From Magnetospirillum aberrantis SpK (GTDB lineage Bacteria; Pseudomonadota; Alphaproteobacteria; Rhodospirillales; Magnetospirillaceae), in assembly GCF_011022235.1 (NCBI RefSeq), contig NZ_JAAIYP010000044.1, forward strand, positions 155,455 to 219,454: a stretch of DNA of 64,000 nucleotides, in the 5' to 3' direction. The position numbers and the translations under genes were made by a program. The notes beneath the pieces were generated by a model. It did not search any database, had not been told where the DNA came from, and saw only the letters and a program-made list of their open reading frames with translations. Every line of letters starts with the position of its first letter. Position 1 is the stretch's first letter. Positions 37,397 to 46,150 of this stretch are shown here, one piece after another.

Positions 37397-38242
37397 GTGG
37401 AGACGATCGGCGCCGCCGCCCGTGCGCTCGCCCAACGTTTCGTCGCCGCCGGCATCGATACTGCCCGTCTCGACGCCCGGCTGTTGGTGGCCGAGGTGGC
37501 GGGCATCGCCCCCGACCGGGTGGCGTTGGCTCCCGACACGCCGTTGACCTCGGAGCAGGCGACTCGGCTGGAGCATCTGGCGGTTCGGCGCCAACGGCGC
37601 GAACCCATCAGCCATATTCTGGGCCGGCGCGGCTTTTGGACGCTTGAGCTCAAGGTCACCGCCGACACCCTTGATCCGCGTGGCGACACCGAGACCCTGG
37701 TCGAGGCGGTTCTGGCGCGTGTCGCCGACCGTTCGGCACCGCTGCGCGTGATGGATTTCGGCACCGGCACCGGCGCAATCCTTTTGGCTTTGCTGTCGGA
37801 ACTGCCCAACGCCAGCGGCGTGGCGGTGGACAAAAGTCCTGCGGCATTGGCGGTGGCACGGGAAAACGCCGAAAACCACGGTCTGGCCGGGCGGGTCGAT
37901 TTCGTGCTGTCCGATTGGGCGGCGGCGGTGGAGGGGAGTGCCGACGTGGTGGTGTCCAACCCGCCTTATATTCCCGATTCCGATATCGACCGCCTGGAAC
38001 CCGAGGTGGCGACGTACGAACCCCGTCTGGCCCTGGCGGGCGGACCCGACGGGCTGGAATGTTACCGCGTCCTGGTGCCGCAGATGGCGGCCCTGGCGGT
38101 GCCCGGCGGCGTGGTCGCGGTCGAGGTGGGGGCGGGACAGGGCAGCGACGTGGCCGCGCTTTTCCGGCAGGCCGGATTGACGGTGGTGGCGCTGCCGCGC
38201 GATCTTGCCGGGGTCGAACGCTGCGTGGTCGCCACCAAGTGA
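37397..38242 (+). CDS. prmC: Release factor glutamine methyltransferase
   Basis: 281 residues from a GTG at 37397. SAM site MDFGTGTGAILLALLSEL, catalytic NPPY in VVVSNPPYIPDSD and an N-terminal helical domain (RLDARLLVAEVAG, RRQRREPISHILGRRGFW). Methylates the GGQ Gln of release factors. Partner gene prfA lies immediately upstream. Confidence 0.95.
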   Translation: METIGAAARALAQRFVAAGIDTARLDARLLVAEVAGIAPDRVALAPDTPLTSEQATRLEHLAVRRQRREPISHILGRRGFWTLELKVTADTLDPRGDTETLVEAVLARVADRSAPLRVMDFGTGTGAILLALLSELPNASGVAVDKSPAALAVARENAENHGLAGRVDFVLSDWAAAVEGSADVVVSNPPYIPDSDIDRLEPEVATYEPRLALAGGPDGLECYRVLVPQMAALAVPGGVVAVEVGAGQGSDVAALFRQAGLTVVALPRDLAGVERCVVATK

Positions 38243-38510
38243 TAGGGGCCCTTGCAAAAAAGATCGCAAAAGGTTGGCGAAGACCCTGAAAAAAGAGTTG
38301 GAAAGCACGCGCTTCCCGGATAGGGTGACGCCCGTCGAGCGCCACCGAGCCGAGGACCGCGTAGAGCCGGCAGCTCCGCCCCTCACCGCAGCGCCAACCG
38401 ATCCCTCCATTGCCCAACCTCGGTGATCCGAGGTCATGGCCGGACCCGGAACGCCGGGTGGATCGACTTAAGACTTGTGCATCGACTGGTATCTGGTGAA
38501 GGCAGGATCC
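38243..38510. other. Intergenic stretch before the DUF4167 gene
   Basis: 268 bases with one low-confidence open frame and no recognised structure. The promoter of the DUF4167 gene probably lies here. A -10/-35 pair was not convincing. Confidence 0.4.
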
Positions 38511-39242
38511 GTGAACCCGAAGCAACGCTCCCGTGGCCGTGGCAATAACGGCGGTAATCCCAACCGTGGCAACTATAACGGCGGCGGCGGCCATAGCGGC
38601 GCGCCCCGGCACATCAACGTCCGCACCCAGGTGTTCGATTCCAACGGACCCGAAGGTCGTATCCGTGGCAACGCCCATCAGGTGATGGAAAAATATCTTG
38701 CCCTGGCCCGCGACGCTTCGTCCCAAGGCGACCGGGTGGCGGCCGAGAACTTCTATCAGCATGCGGAGCATTATTTCCGCCTGATCAACGCCTATAACCA
38801 GAACAACGGCCAGCGCCGGCCGCAGAACCTGCCGACCCCGGCCGAGGACCAGGCTGACCTGGGATCCGAGGACGGCGAGGGAGAGGGAGAGGGCGAGGGT
38901 GAACAGCAGGCTTTGGCCGCTGGATCTGCCGCCGAACAAATGGCCCAACCGGAATTCGAGCCCGAGGACGTGTCGGCCGAGGTTTCCCAGCAGGCTGCGG
39001 AACGGCCGCACCGTGCGCCGCGCGGCGAACGCCAGCCGCGTGGGGAACGCCAACCGCGCGAGCAGCGTGAACCCCGTGAGCCTCGAGAGTCCCGCGAACC
39101 GGCAGAAGCCGAAGCGGCGCAGGTGGTGCAGCAACCCGCCGAAGGCGCCAAGCCGGAACGGGCTCCGCGTCGCCGGGCCCCGCGTCAGGCCGCACAGCCC
39201 GCCGCCGAGAGCGATGCTTCGGTGCCCGAAACGGCGGCTTGA
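38511..39242 (+). CDS. DUF4167 domain protein
   Basis: 243 residues from the GTG at 38511 (GGCAGGA upstream). The N-terminus is basic and Gly/Asn/Arg-rich, followed by the DUF4167 core: VFDSNGPEGRIRGNAHQVMEKY, LALARDASSQGDRVAAENFYQHAEHYFRL. The C-terminal half is disordered and mixed-charge, with a Gly-Glu repeat and RQPRGER/REPRE repeats. The RNA-binding look of the N-terminus and the family's position in alphaproteobacteria suggest RNA or nucleic-acid association, but the role is unknown. Confidence 0.88.
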   Translation: MNPKQRSRGRGNNGGNPNRGNYNGGGGHSGAPRHINVRTQVFDSNGPEGRIRGNAHQVMEKYLALARDASSQGDRVAAENFYQHAEHYFRLINAYNQNNGQRRPQNLPTPAEDQADLGSEDGEGEGEGEGEQQALAAGSAAEQMAQPEFEPEDVSAEVSQQAAERPHRAPRGERQPRGERQPREQREPREPRESREPAEAEAAQVVQQPAEGAKPERAPRRRAPRQAAQPAAESDASVPETAA

Positions 39243-39262
39243 GTCGGTTCCGTTCAATGGGA

Positions 39263-39294
39263 ACACCCTCCGGTGAAAACTGGAGGGTGTTTTT
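39263..39294 (+). terminator. Rho-independent terminator of the DUF4167 gene
   Basis: ACACCCTCC (39263-39271) and GGAGGGTGT (39282-39290) with a ten-base loop, followed by TTTTATTTG. Ends transcription before clpB. Confidence 0.85.
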
Positions 39295-39315
39295 ATTTGT
39301 CCATATTTCTCCTCG

Positions 39316-39345
39316 CTTGCGGCCGGCTGAATTTCTTCCATATCT
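39316..39345 (+). promoter_or_regulatory. clpB: Possible RpoH-type promoter of clpB
   Basis: CTTGCG at 39316-39321 and CCATATCT at 39338-39345 with a 16-base spacer resemble the alphaproteobacterial heat-shock pattern CTTG-N-CYTAT. ClpB is a heat-shock gene in this class, and an RpoH-like gene is in the window. Weak match, low confidence. Confidence 0.35.
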
Positions 39346-39418
39346 ATCATCGGTTCCGTGAGGGCCGGGTGCGTTGCCGTTGATTGGGACGTGCCGGCCT
39401 GTCGCCTGGGAGGTCGAG

Positions 39419-42007
39419 ATGGATTTCGAGAAGTACACCGAGCGTTCCAAGGGGTTCGTGCAGTCGGCGCAAACCCTGGCCGTACGCCGGGGGCACCAGC
39501 GTCTTTTGCCCGAACACCTGCTTAAGGTCTTGTTGGACGACAAGGAAGGGCTGGCCGCCAATTTGACGCGCGCCGCCGGTGGAGACCCCAAGAAGGCTTT
39601 GGCCGCCGTTGATGCCGAGTTGGACAAGTTACCCACGGTGGAAGGCCCCGGTGCCGGCGGCCTGCATCTCAGCACCGAACTGGCCCGCGTCTTCGAGCAG
39701 GCCGAGCAGATGGCACAAAAGGCCGGCGATTCCTATGTGACCGCCGAACGCATGTTCCTGGCGCTGTCCATGGCCGCTGGAACGCCCTCGGCCCGCATCC
39801 TGTCGGAAGCCGGGCTTACGCCCCAGGGGCTCAACCGGGCGATCGAGGAGGTACGCAAGGGGCGCAAGGCCAATTCCGCCTCGGCCGAGGATTCCTATGA
39901 CGCGCTCAAGAAATACGCCCGTGACCTGACCGCCGCCGCGCGTGAGGGCAAGCTGGACCCGGTAATCGGCCGTGACGAGGAAATCCGCCGCACCATCCAG
40001 GTGTTGAGCCGCCGCACCAAGAACAATCCGGTGTTGATCGGCGAGCCCGGCGTCGGCAAGACCGCCATCGTCGAGGGGTTGGCCATCCGCATCGTCAACG
40101 GCGACGTGCCGGAAAACCTCAAGATGAAAAGCTTGATGTCGCTCGACATGGGCTCGCTGATCGCCGGCGCCAAATTCCGCGGCGAATTCGAGGAACGCTT
40201 GAAGGCGGTGCTGAACGAAGTGGCGTCGGCCAATGGCGACATCATCTTGTTCATCGACGAGATGCATACCCTGGTGGGGGCCGGCGCCTCGGAAGGGGCC
40301 ATGGACGCCTCGAACCTGCTCAAGCCGGCCTTGGCGCGCGGCGAACTGCATTGCGTCGGCGCCACCACGCTGAACGAATACCGCAAGCATGTGGAGAAGG
40401 ACGCGGCGCTGGCGCGGCGGTTCCAGCCGGTGTTCGTGTCCGAGCCCACGGTCGAGGACACCATCTCGATTCTGCGCGGCATCAAGGAAAAGTATGAACT
40501 GCATCACGGTGTCCGCATCAGCGATTCGGCACTGGTGTCGGCGGCGACCCTGTCCAACCGTTACATCACCGACCGTTTCCTGCCCGACAAGGCCATCGAC
40601 CTGGTGGACGAGGCGGCGAGCCGTCTGCGGATGGAAGTGGATTCCAAGCCCGAGGAACTGGACGAACTGGACCGCCGGATCGTCCAACTCAAGATCGAGC
40701 GCGAGGCGCTGAAGAAGGAATCCGACCGCGCCAGTCGCGACCGTTTGGAAAAGCTGGAAGAGGAACTGGTCGACCTGGAAGCGGAAAGCGAGCGGGTCAC
40801 CAGCGCCTGGCGGGCGGAAAAGGATCAACTGGCGTCGTCCACCAAGATCAAGGAACAGTTGGACCAAGCCCGTATCGAGGCGGAGAAGGCCCAGCGCGAA
40901 GGCCGTTACGAAAAAGCCGGCGAGCTTCTTTACGGCGTCATTCCCGACCTTGAGCAAAAGTTGGCCCGTGCCGACGGCAAGCAAGCCGGCATGCTGAACG
41001 AGGCGGTGACCGAGGAGCAGATCGCCGCCGTGGTGTCGCGTTGGACCGGCATTCCGGTGGACAAGATGCTGGCCGGCGAGCGCGAAAAGCTGCTCGACAT
41101 GGAAAACCGCCTGAAAACCCGCGTGGTCGGCCAGGAAGAGGCGGTGGTTGCCGTCTCCAACGCCGTGCGCCGGGCCCGTGCCGGACTTCAGGACCCCAAC
41201 CGACCCATCGGTTCGTTCCTGTTCCTGGGGCCGACCGGCGTCGGCAAGACCGAATTGACCAAGGCGTTGGCCGAGTTCCTGTTCGACGACGAAACCGCCA
41301 TGGTGCGCGTCGACATGTCGGAATACATGGAAAAGCATTCGGTGGCCCGCCTGATCGGCGCCCCGCCCGGCTATGTGGGCTACGAGGAAGGAGGGGCGTT
41401 GACCGAGGCGGTGCGCCGCCGTCCCTATCAGGTGATCCTGTTCGACGAGGTGGAAAAAGCCCACCCGGACGTGTTCAACGTGCTGCTTCAGGTGTTGGAC
41501 GATGGCCGTCTGACCGACGGCCAGGGGCGTACGGTGGATTTCCGCAACACGCTGATCGTGCTGACCTCCAATCTTGGTTCGGACGTGCTGGCCCATCAGG
41601 CCGACGGCCACGATTCGTCCGAGGTGCGCGAACAGGTGATGGAAGTTGTTCGCATGAATTTCCGTCCCGAGTTCCTGAATCGTCTGGACGAAATTCTGCT
41701 GTTCCATCGCCTGAACCGTTCCGACATGACCGGCATTGTCGATATCCAGTTGGGACGGCTGCGCAAGTTGCTGGTGGACCGCAAGATTTCCCTGGTCCTT
41801 GACGGCGCGGCGTTGGAATGGCTGGGCGAAAAGGGTTACGACCCCGTCTACGGTGCCCGCCCGCTCAAGCGGGTGATCCAGCGCAGTCTGCAAAACCCGT
41901 TGGCCAGCCTGATCCTGGAAGGACGAATCGAGGATGGTGACACGGTGACCGTGTCGGCCGCCGAAGGGGGGCTGTTGATCAATGGTGTGGCGGTGCCGCA
42001 GACGTGA
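39419..42007 (+). CDS. clpB: ATP-dependent chaperone ClpB
   Basis: 862 residues from the ATG at 39419, with GGGAGG about eight bases upstream; the short in-frame extension upstream is not supported. Clp N-domain ([16 protein letters not shown]), first AAA+ domain (Walker A GEPGVGKT), middle coiled coil (about 400-525, [16 protein letters not shown]), second AAA+ ([35 protein letters not shown]), and a C-terminal small domain. Disaggregates proteins with DnaK. Length is usual. Confidence 0.97.
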   Translation: MDFEKYTERSKGFVQSAQTLAVRRGHQRLLPEHLLKVLLDDKEGLAANLTRAAGGDPKKALAAVDAELDKLPTVEGPGAGGLHLSTELARVFEQAEQMAQKAGDSYVTAERMFLALSMAAGTPSARILSEAGLTPQGLNRAIEEVRKGRKANSASAEDSYDALKKYARDLTAAAREGKLDPVIGRDEEIRRTIQVLSRRTKNNPVLIGEPGVGKTAIVEGLAIRIVNGDVPENLKMKSLMSLDMGSLIAGAKFRGEFEERLKAVLNEVASANGDIILFIDEMHTLVGAGASEGAMDASNLLKPALARGELHCVGATTLNEYRKHVEKDAALARRFQPVFVSEPTVEDTISILRGIKEKYELHHGVRISDSALVSAATLSNRYITDRFLPDKAIDLVDEAASRLRMEVDSKPEELDELDRRIVQLKIEREALKKESDRASRDRLEKLEEELVDLEAESERVTSAWRAEKDQLASSTKIKEQLDQARIEAEKAQREGRYEKAGELLYGVIPDLEQKLARADGKQAGMLNEAVTEEQIAAVVSRWTGIPVDKMLAGEREKLLDMENRLKTRVVGQEEAVVAVSNAVRRARAGLQDPNRPIGSFLFLGPTGVGKTELTKALAEFLFDDETAMVRVDMSEYMEKHSVARLIGAPPGYVGYEEGGALTEAVRRRPYQVILFDEVEKAHPDVFNVLLQVLDDGRLTDGQGRTVDFRNTLIVLTSNLGSDVLAHQADGHDSSEVREQVMEVVRMNFRPEFLNRLDEILLFHRLNRSDMTGIVDIQLGRLRKLLVDRKISLVLDGAALEWLGEKGYDPVYGARPLKRVIQRSLQNPLASLILEGRIEDGDTVTVSAAEGGLLINGVAVPQT

Positions 42008-42350
42008 TTTAGGCAAAGGCGGAGCGTTTCAGGAACGCATATATGCCATGCCACTTTGTGTGCGCATCGCGTTTGCATTTGCTGCGGGTGCGTGATAGAA
42101 GGTCCGCTCCTCAGGTGGATACCCCATCTGAACGGATTTCTTTTGGCCGGTGCTCCGTTCCCCCTCCCCCCCTAGGGGTGCTGGCCGCAAGGCGCGGGGT
42201 TCCCGTTTCGCGGGAACCCCGGCCAACGCATCACACGGCAATTTCAGGTTATCGCGTCACGCGCCACGGGCTTGGTTTCAAGCCTGAATTGTTGCGTTTC
42301 TCGTGTCGGATGGTTTCCCCGGCCGGGGTGGCAACCGGGGATTTTCTCAA
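42008..42350. other. Gene-free stretch, 343 bases
   Basis: Between the end of clpB and the end of the XRE gene. Only clear structure is the hairpin at 42196-42220. No gene, tRNA or CRISPR repeat recognised. Confidence 0.5.
42196..42220. repeat. Perfect 10-bp-arm hairpin
   Basis: GGGGTTCCCG (42196-42205), loop TTTCG, CGGGAACCCC (42211-42220). No T-run. It could be the end structure of the clpB transcript, a REP unit or part of a small RNA. Nothing else distinguishes these. Confidence 0.6.
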
Positions 42351-42773
42351 TTATTCTGTGGCGCCGTCCTTGTTGGCCAGTCGCTTGACCAGCTCATAAA
42401 TGCCGCGACGCACTTCGGCGTCAGCGATGCTGCGATAGTTGCGGGTCAGTTCCAGTAATTCCCGGTCCGGCTCGAACGCCACTTTTGGCTGTTCTTCCAA
42501 GCCGCCTTCCCGTGGCATGTCGTCGAAGAAAAAGCTGACCGGAACATCCAGCGATTCGGCGATGTGGAAAAGCCGGCTGGCGCTGACGCGGTTGGCACCG
42601 CTTTCGTATTTTTGAACCTGTTGGAACGTCAGACCGACCGACCTGGCCAAATCGGTTTGGCTTAGTCCCATCAATGTCCGGCGCAATCGCAGGCGCCCCC
42701 CAACATGCACGTCAATGGGGTCGGGATCGCCACTTTCTGTGCGCGCCCGGTATTTGCTGCCTTTGGTTGTCAT
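42351..42773 (-). CDS. XRE-family transcriptional regulator
   Basis: 140 residues from the ATG at 42773. The Xre helix-turn-helix is clear: GGRLRLRRTLMGLSQTDLARSVGL, then TFQQVQKYESGANRVSASRLFHIAESLDVPVSFFFDDM. The C-terminal tail RSIADAEVRRGIYELVKRLA is a helix typical of this alphaproteobacterial group. The promoter region carries the large inverted repeat at 42798-42834, so autoregulation is likely. Targets unknown. Confidence 0.92.
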   Translation of the reverse strand: MTTKGSKYRARTESGDPDPIDVHVGGRLRLRRTLMGLSQTDLARSVGLTFQQVQKYESGANRVSASRLFHIAESLDVPVSFFFDDMPREGGLEEQPKVAFEPDRELLELTRNYRSIADAEVRRGIYELVKRLANKDGATE

Positions 42774-42797
42774 AGCGAGACATCTCGAAAGTGTGTG

Positions 42798-42834
42798 ATT
42801 GCATACAATAACCGCCGGACAAATTGTATGCAAT
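42798..42834. promoter_or_regulatory. Inverted-repeat operator of the XRE regulator
   Basis: ATTGCATACAAT (42798-42809) mirrors ATTGTATGCAAT (42823-42834) exactly, 13 bases apart. Each arm is itself ATTG-N4-CAAT, a dyad, so two dimers could bind side by side. The array begins 25 bases upstream of the XRE start codon. Confidence 0.75.
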
Positions 42835-42915
42835 ATCGGGAGGGGGCACAAAGCCGCCCACAGCATCGTCATGTGTTGACGGCCATTTCCCTTTTGATTG
42901 ATTAGAGAAGTCTTT

Positions 42916-43617
42916 TTATTCTTCCTGGTAGCCGCAGGCGGTCAGCAGGGCGTGCATATGTGTCGGTACGGGCGCTTGGACCGTGACCGGCGGTTTGTTC
43001 TTGGCGAACGGCATGGTGATTTGGCGGGCATGCAGATGCAGATGGGGAGAGACCAGGTCGGCGGTGCCACGGCCGTAGACGGAATCGCCGACGATGGGCC
43101 ATCCCTGGGACGCCAGGTGGACGCGGATCTGGTGGGTGCGGCCGGTGCGTGGCCGAGCTTCGATCCAGCTTAGCCTGCCATTGCGGCCGAGGACCCGCCA
43201 ATCGGTGACCGATGGCTGTCCGCCAGCATCCACGATCATGCGCCAGCCGTGGCGTTTCTCCAGTTTCTTCAGTGGTTTGTCGATGGTTCCGGCATCGGTG
43301 GGCGGGTCACCCACCACCACCGCCCAATACACCTTTTCCACCTGTCCCGAGGCGAACAGCTCTCCCAGCCGGGCCAGCGCCTTGCGGTGACGTCCCAGCA
43401 CCAGACAGCCGGAAGTGTCGCGATCCAGCCGATGCGCCAGTTCCGGCGCGCGTGGCAACCCGAAGCGCAGCCCGTCGAGCAGGTCCATCAGATGGCCGCC
43501 GCCCTGGCGGTCCTTGGGGGGGCCAGCGTGCACCGCAAGACCGGCGGGCTTGTCGATGACCAGCATCATGCCGTCGCGATAAAGCAGACGGGCGGCGATC
43601 TCTTCGGGGGTCGTCAT
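42916..43617 (-). CDS. RluA-family pseudouridine synthase
   Basis: 233 residues from the ATG at 43617. LVIDKPAGLAVHAGP and HRLDRDTSGCLVLGR (catalytic Asp) are the RluA signatures, then ARPRTGRTHQIRVHLASQGWPIVGDSVYG. It lacks an S4 domain at the N-terminus, so it resembles the RluA/TruC class over RluD. Target uridine unknown. Its start overlaps the upstream gene's stop (ATGA), so the two are translationally coupled. Confidence 0.9.
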   Translation of the reverse strand: MTTPEEIAARLLYRDGMMLVIDKPAGLAVHAGPPKDRQGGGHLMDLLDGLRFGLPRAPELAHRLDRDTSGCLVLGRHRKALARLGELFASGQVEKVYWAVVVGDPPTDAGTIDKPLKKLEKRHGWRMIVDAGGQPSVTDWRVLGRNGRLSWIEARPRTGRTHQIRVHLASQGWPIVGDSVYGRGTADLVSPHLHLHARQITMPFAKNKPPVTVQAPVPTHMHALLTACGYQEE

Positions 43618-44750
43618 GGGGCGGCGGGGAACGGGGTGGGGGTGCACGACTGGCCACGGGTCTTGAGCGCCGCGCACAGAACTTCCGCCTTGGCCGGCTC
43701 CATCGGTCCGGCGATCAGACGATAGGTGACGCCCAATTCGCCCAGATCGGCGCGCGAGACGGTGTGGCCCAATCCGGTCAGTTCCGGGTGTTCCTTGACC
43801 AGGGCTTCCCACGCCTTGTCGCCGTGGCCGGCGCTGCCCATGGACAGCAGGTGGATTCCGGCCGGTACGGTGGCTCCGGCCGCCAGCTTCGGCGCCTCGA
43901 CGCCGGGCGGAGAGGGGATGATCTCCAGCCGCCCGGAAACGCCTCCCGGCATGCGGTTGCCGCGTCCCTTGGCGGTGACGGGCTTTGGCTTGGGCGGGGC
44001 AGGTGGCGGGGGCGGCAGCAATTCCTGGGGCAAGGTGCCGCCGGCCACCAGCTTGTCGATGGCCGCCGTTTCCCCGGCCCGTTGTTCCGGGGTGATCAGG
44101 CCGGAATCCTCCAGCCGGCCCAGACGGTCCTGAAGCTTGCGGGCCGAGACGATGTCGGGCGGTGAATAGGGTTGGCGTCGCGTCGGCCGTTCAGGCAGCA
44201 AGGCATCGGCCAGAAAGGCGCGTTCGGCTTCGCGCATGAGGGCGGCGCTTTGGGGGCCGGTGTGCAGACGTTGGAACTTGTCGACCATCTGCCGCAGTGG
44301 CGGAATCGGGGCTTCAAGGCCGGCGGCGGCGGGCTGGGACACGCTGAGCGGCAACAGGGCGGCCAGATTGGCGTCCTTGCGCCGGCCGGCCTCCTCGACC
44401 GGAAGCAGGCCGCGTTGCGCCAGCGCCTTGAGCGTCAGGAAACGCAAGGCCATGGGGTCGCCGGCCAACAGAATCTCGGCCTGTTCCGGTGCCAGGCGTC
44501 CCTCGGGGAAGGGGACGTATTCGGTCGGCGGCGGCGGCGGTGGCTCCATCGGCGTGTCGGCGGCCGGGGGCATCGGCGCGTCGCCGTAAAACTGGTTCAG
44601 GCCGGGGGGGACATAGCGCCGCCCCTCGACGCGGGCCTGGGCCTTGTCGAGATCGGAGCCCATGGCTTCCAGGCCCAGTTGCATCCTCTGGCAACCAACC
44701 AGGACCGGCAGCAACGCCATCACCAGCACTTTACGCGGAACGAACGGCAT
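43614..44750 (-). CDS. SPOR-domain lipoprotein
   Basis: 378 residues. A lipoprotein signal ends at LVGC (Cys20). A Pro-rich part and a helical middle (RKLQDRLGRLEDSGLITPEQR) precede a Pro/Lys linker at about 240-260 and a C-terminal SPOR-like domain (IHLLSMGSAGHGDKAWEALVKEHPEL, YRLIAGPMEPAKAEVLCAALKTRG). SPOR domains bind denuded glycan strands at the septum, so an outer-membrane envelope role at division is likely. Coupled to the pseudouridine synthase. Confidence 0.82.
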   Translation of the reverse strand: MPFVPRKVLVMALLPVLVGCQRMQLGLEAMGSDLDKAQARVEGRRYVPPGLNQFYGDAPMPPAADTPMEPPPPPPTEYVPFPEGRLAPEQAEILLAGDPMALRFLTLKALAQRGLLPVEEAGRRKDANLAALLPLSVSQPAAAGLEAPIPPLRQMVDKFQRLHTGPQSAALMREAERAFLADALLPERPTRRQPYSPPDIVSARKLQDRLGRLEDSGLITPEQRAGETAAIDKLVAGGTLPQELLPPPPPAPPKPKPVTAKGRGNRMPGGVSGRLEIIPSPPGVEAPKLAAGATVPAGIHLLSMGSAGHGDKAWEALVKEHPELTGLGHTVSRADLGELGVTYRLIAGPMEPAKAEVLCAALKTRGQSCTPTPFPAAP

Positions 44751-44911
44751 GGGGCCTCGGCGGGAACGAAGATCGTGCCAATTTTCCCCGCCTGGGACGG
44801 AAGCGCAACAGCAATCGCGAGCAAAGGATTGATTTTGCCGTCGCCGCGTTGACCCAAGGTCCCCTGCCGGCCTATTGAAGGGGGCTTCGTTTCCTGTTTT
44901 CGGCGGCCATC

Positions 44912-46096
44912 TTGTCCGACATCCATGCCCGTCTTGTCCGTCTGGCTGCTTCGGGGCGGTTCGACGCGGTGTTGCGCGCCGCCGCTGGCCTGCCCGACGA
45001 CGGCGGCGCGGCCCAGGCCTTCAAGCACGGTGCCGCGGCGCTCAAACGCAACGACGCCTTCAGCGCGGCGGCGGCGTTCGAGACCGTGCGCAGGCTTGAT
45101 CCGGCCTTTCCCGCCCTGGCCGAGGCGTTGACAGCCGCCTATCGGCGCGACGCCCGCTATGTCGACGCCTTGGCGGCGTCCGAAGGACAGAATGGGCGGC
45201 AATGTCGGTTCGAACGCGCGCTCAGCCTGTTGGCGCTGGGCCGGGGGGCCGAGGCGTTGACGGAACTGGACGCCATCTTGGCCGCCGATCCCGACCATGC
45301 GGCGTCATGGTTCGCCAGCCACGCCCCGGCGCTGGAGGTGCATGGCCTGGACGAGGCGCGACACCGGCTGGTCCGCGCCACCGCTTGCGTCGGCGCCAAC
45401 GGCAAATATTGGGGCTATCTGGCGTCTTATGCTTTGCTGGCCGGCGATCCGGCGGCCGAAACCTTGCTGCGCGACCATGTGGATCCTTTTCCCGCGCGCC
45501 GCGCTTTGGCCGACGGGATACGGGCTCTGTTACCTCATTGCGGCGGGTCGCCGCGTCTGTTCGGACTGTCGGCATCGGTGTTGCGTTTCGCCCTGGAACA
45601 GGCGGTCCTGCCAGGGTTGGTGCTGGAATTCGGGGTGCGGCGCGGCACTTCGGTCACCGTCCTGGCCCAGGCGGCGGGGCAGGCGGTGCACGGTTTCGAT
45701 TCGTTCGAGGGATTGCCGCAATCCTGGGGGGCCGAGCCGGCCGGCGTGCTGACCTGTGGCGCCCAGTTGCCGCCGGTGCCCGACAACGTCACCTTGCATG
45801 CCGGCTGGTTCGAGGACACGCTGGAGCCGTTCCTGGCCGACCATGCCGATCCGGTGCGGCTGGTCAACGTCGACAGCGACATCTACGCTTCGGCCCGCTT
45901 CGTGCTGGAGCGGCTGAAAGGGCGGATCTTGCCGGGAACGGTGCTGGTGTTCGACGAATTCGTCGGCAACAGGACGTGGGCCCTGGACGAATTCAAGGCT
46001 TTCGCCGAGTTCGTGGCCGAGAGCGGGATCGGCTGGCGGGTGCTGGCGCTGGCGCCGCATACCAAGCAAGTGGTCATCCGCGTCGAAGAATCTTGA
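44912..46096 (+). CDS. TPR-like N-terminus fused to class I methyltransferase
   Basis: 394 residues, opening at TTG 44912; no ATG or GTG gives a better start and no strong RBS is seen. The first about 210 residues are Ala-rich helical repeats like TPR (LVRLAASGRFDAVLRAAAG; ALKRNDAFSAAAAFETVRRL; LALGRGAEALTELDAILA). The C-terminal half is a TylF-like methyltransferase: LVLEFGVRRGTSVTVLAQAAG, VHGFDSFEGLPQSWG, VNVDSDIYASARFVLERL and PGTVLVFDEFVGNRTW. Substrate unknown; perhaps a glycan or a secondary metabolite. Confidence 0.78.
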   Translation: MSDIHARLVRLAASGRFDAVLRAAAGLPDDGGAAQAFKHGAAALKRNDAFSAAAAFETVRRLDPAFPALAEALTAAYRRDARYVDALAASEGQNGRQCRFERALSLLALGRGAEALTELDAILAADPDHAASWFASHAPALEVHGLDEARHRLVRATACVGANGKYWGYLASYALLAGDPAAETLLRDHVDPFPARRALADGIRALLPHCGGSPRLFGLSASVLRFALEQAVLPGLVLEFGVRRGTSVTVLAQAAGQAVHGFDSFEGLPQSWGAEPAGVLTCGAQLPPVPDNVTLHAGWFEDTLEPFLADHADPVRLVNVDSDIYASARFVLERLKGRILPGTVLVFDEFVGNRTWALDEFKAFAEFVAESGIGWRVLALAPHTKQVVIRVEES

Positions 46097-46150
46097 CTCG
46101 CGGCCCCCCATGGGGAGAGTCAGCCCCTTGGGCCAAGAGGAGCGGTGCGG

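Noticed and set aside
38205..38426. 73-residue plus-strand frame after prmC (KDRKRLAKTLKKELES)
   Set aside because: Overlaps prmC and has no start or RBS of its own; charged composition is suggestive but not sufficient.
42008..42350. Possible small RNA at the 42196-42220 hairpin
   Set aside because: No promoter and no T-run after the stem; kept only as a hairpin.
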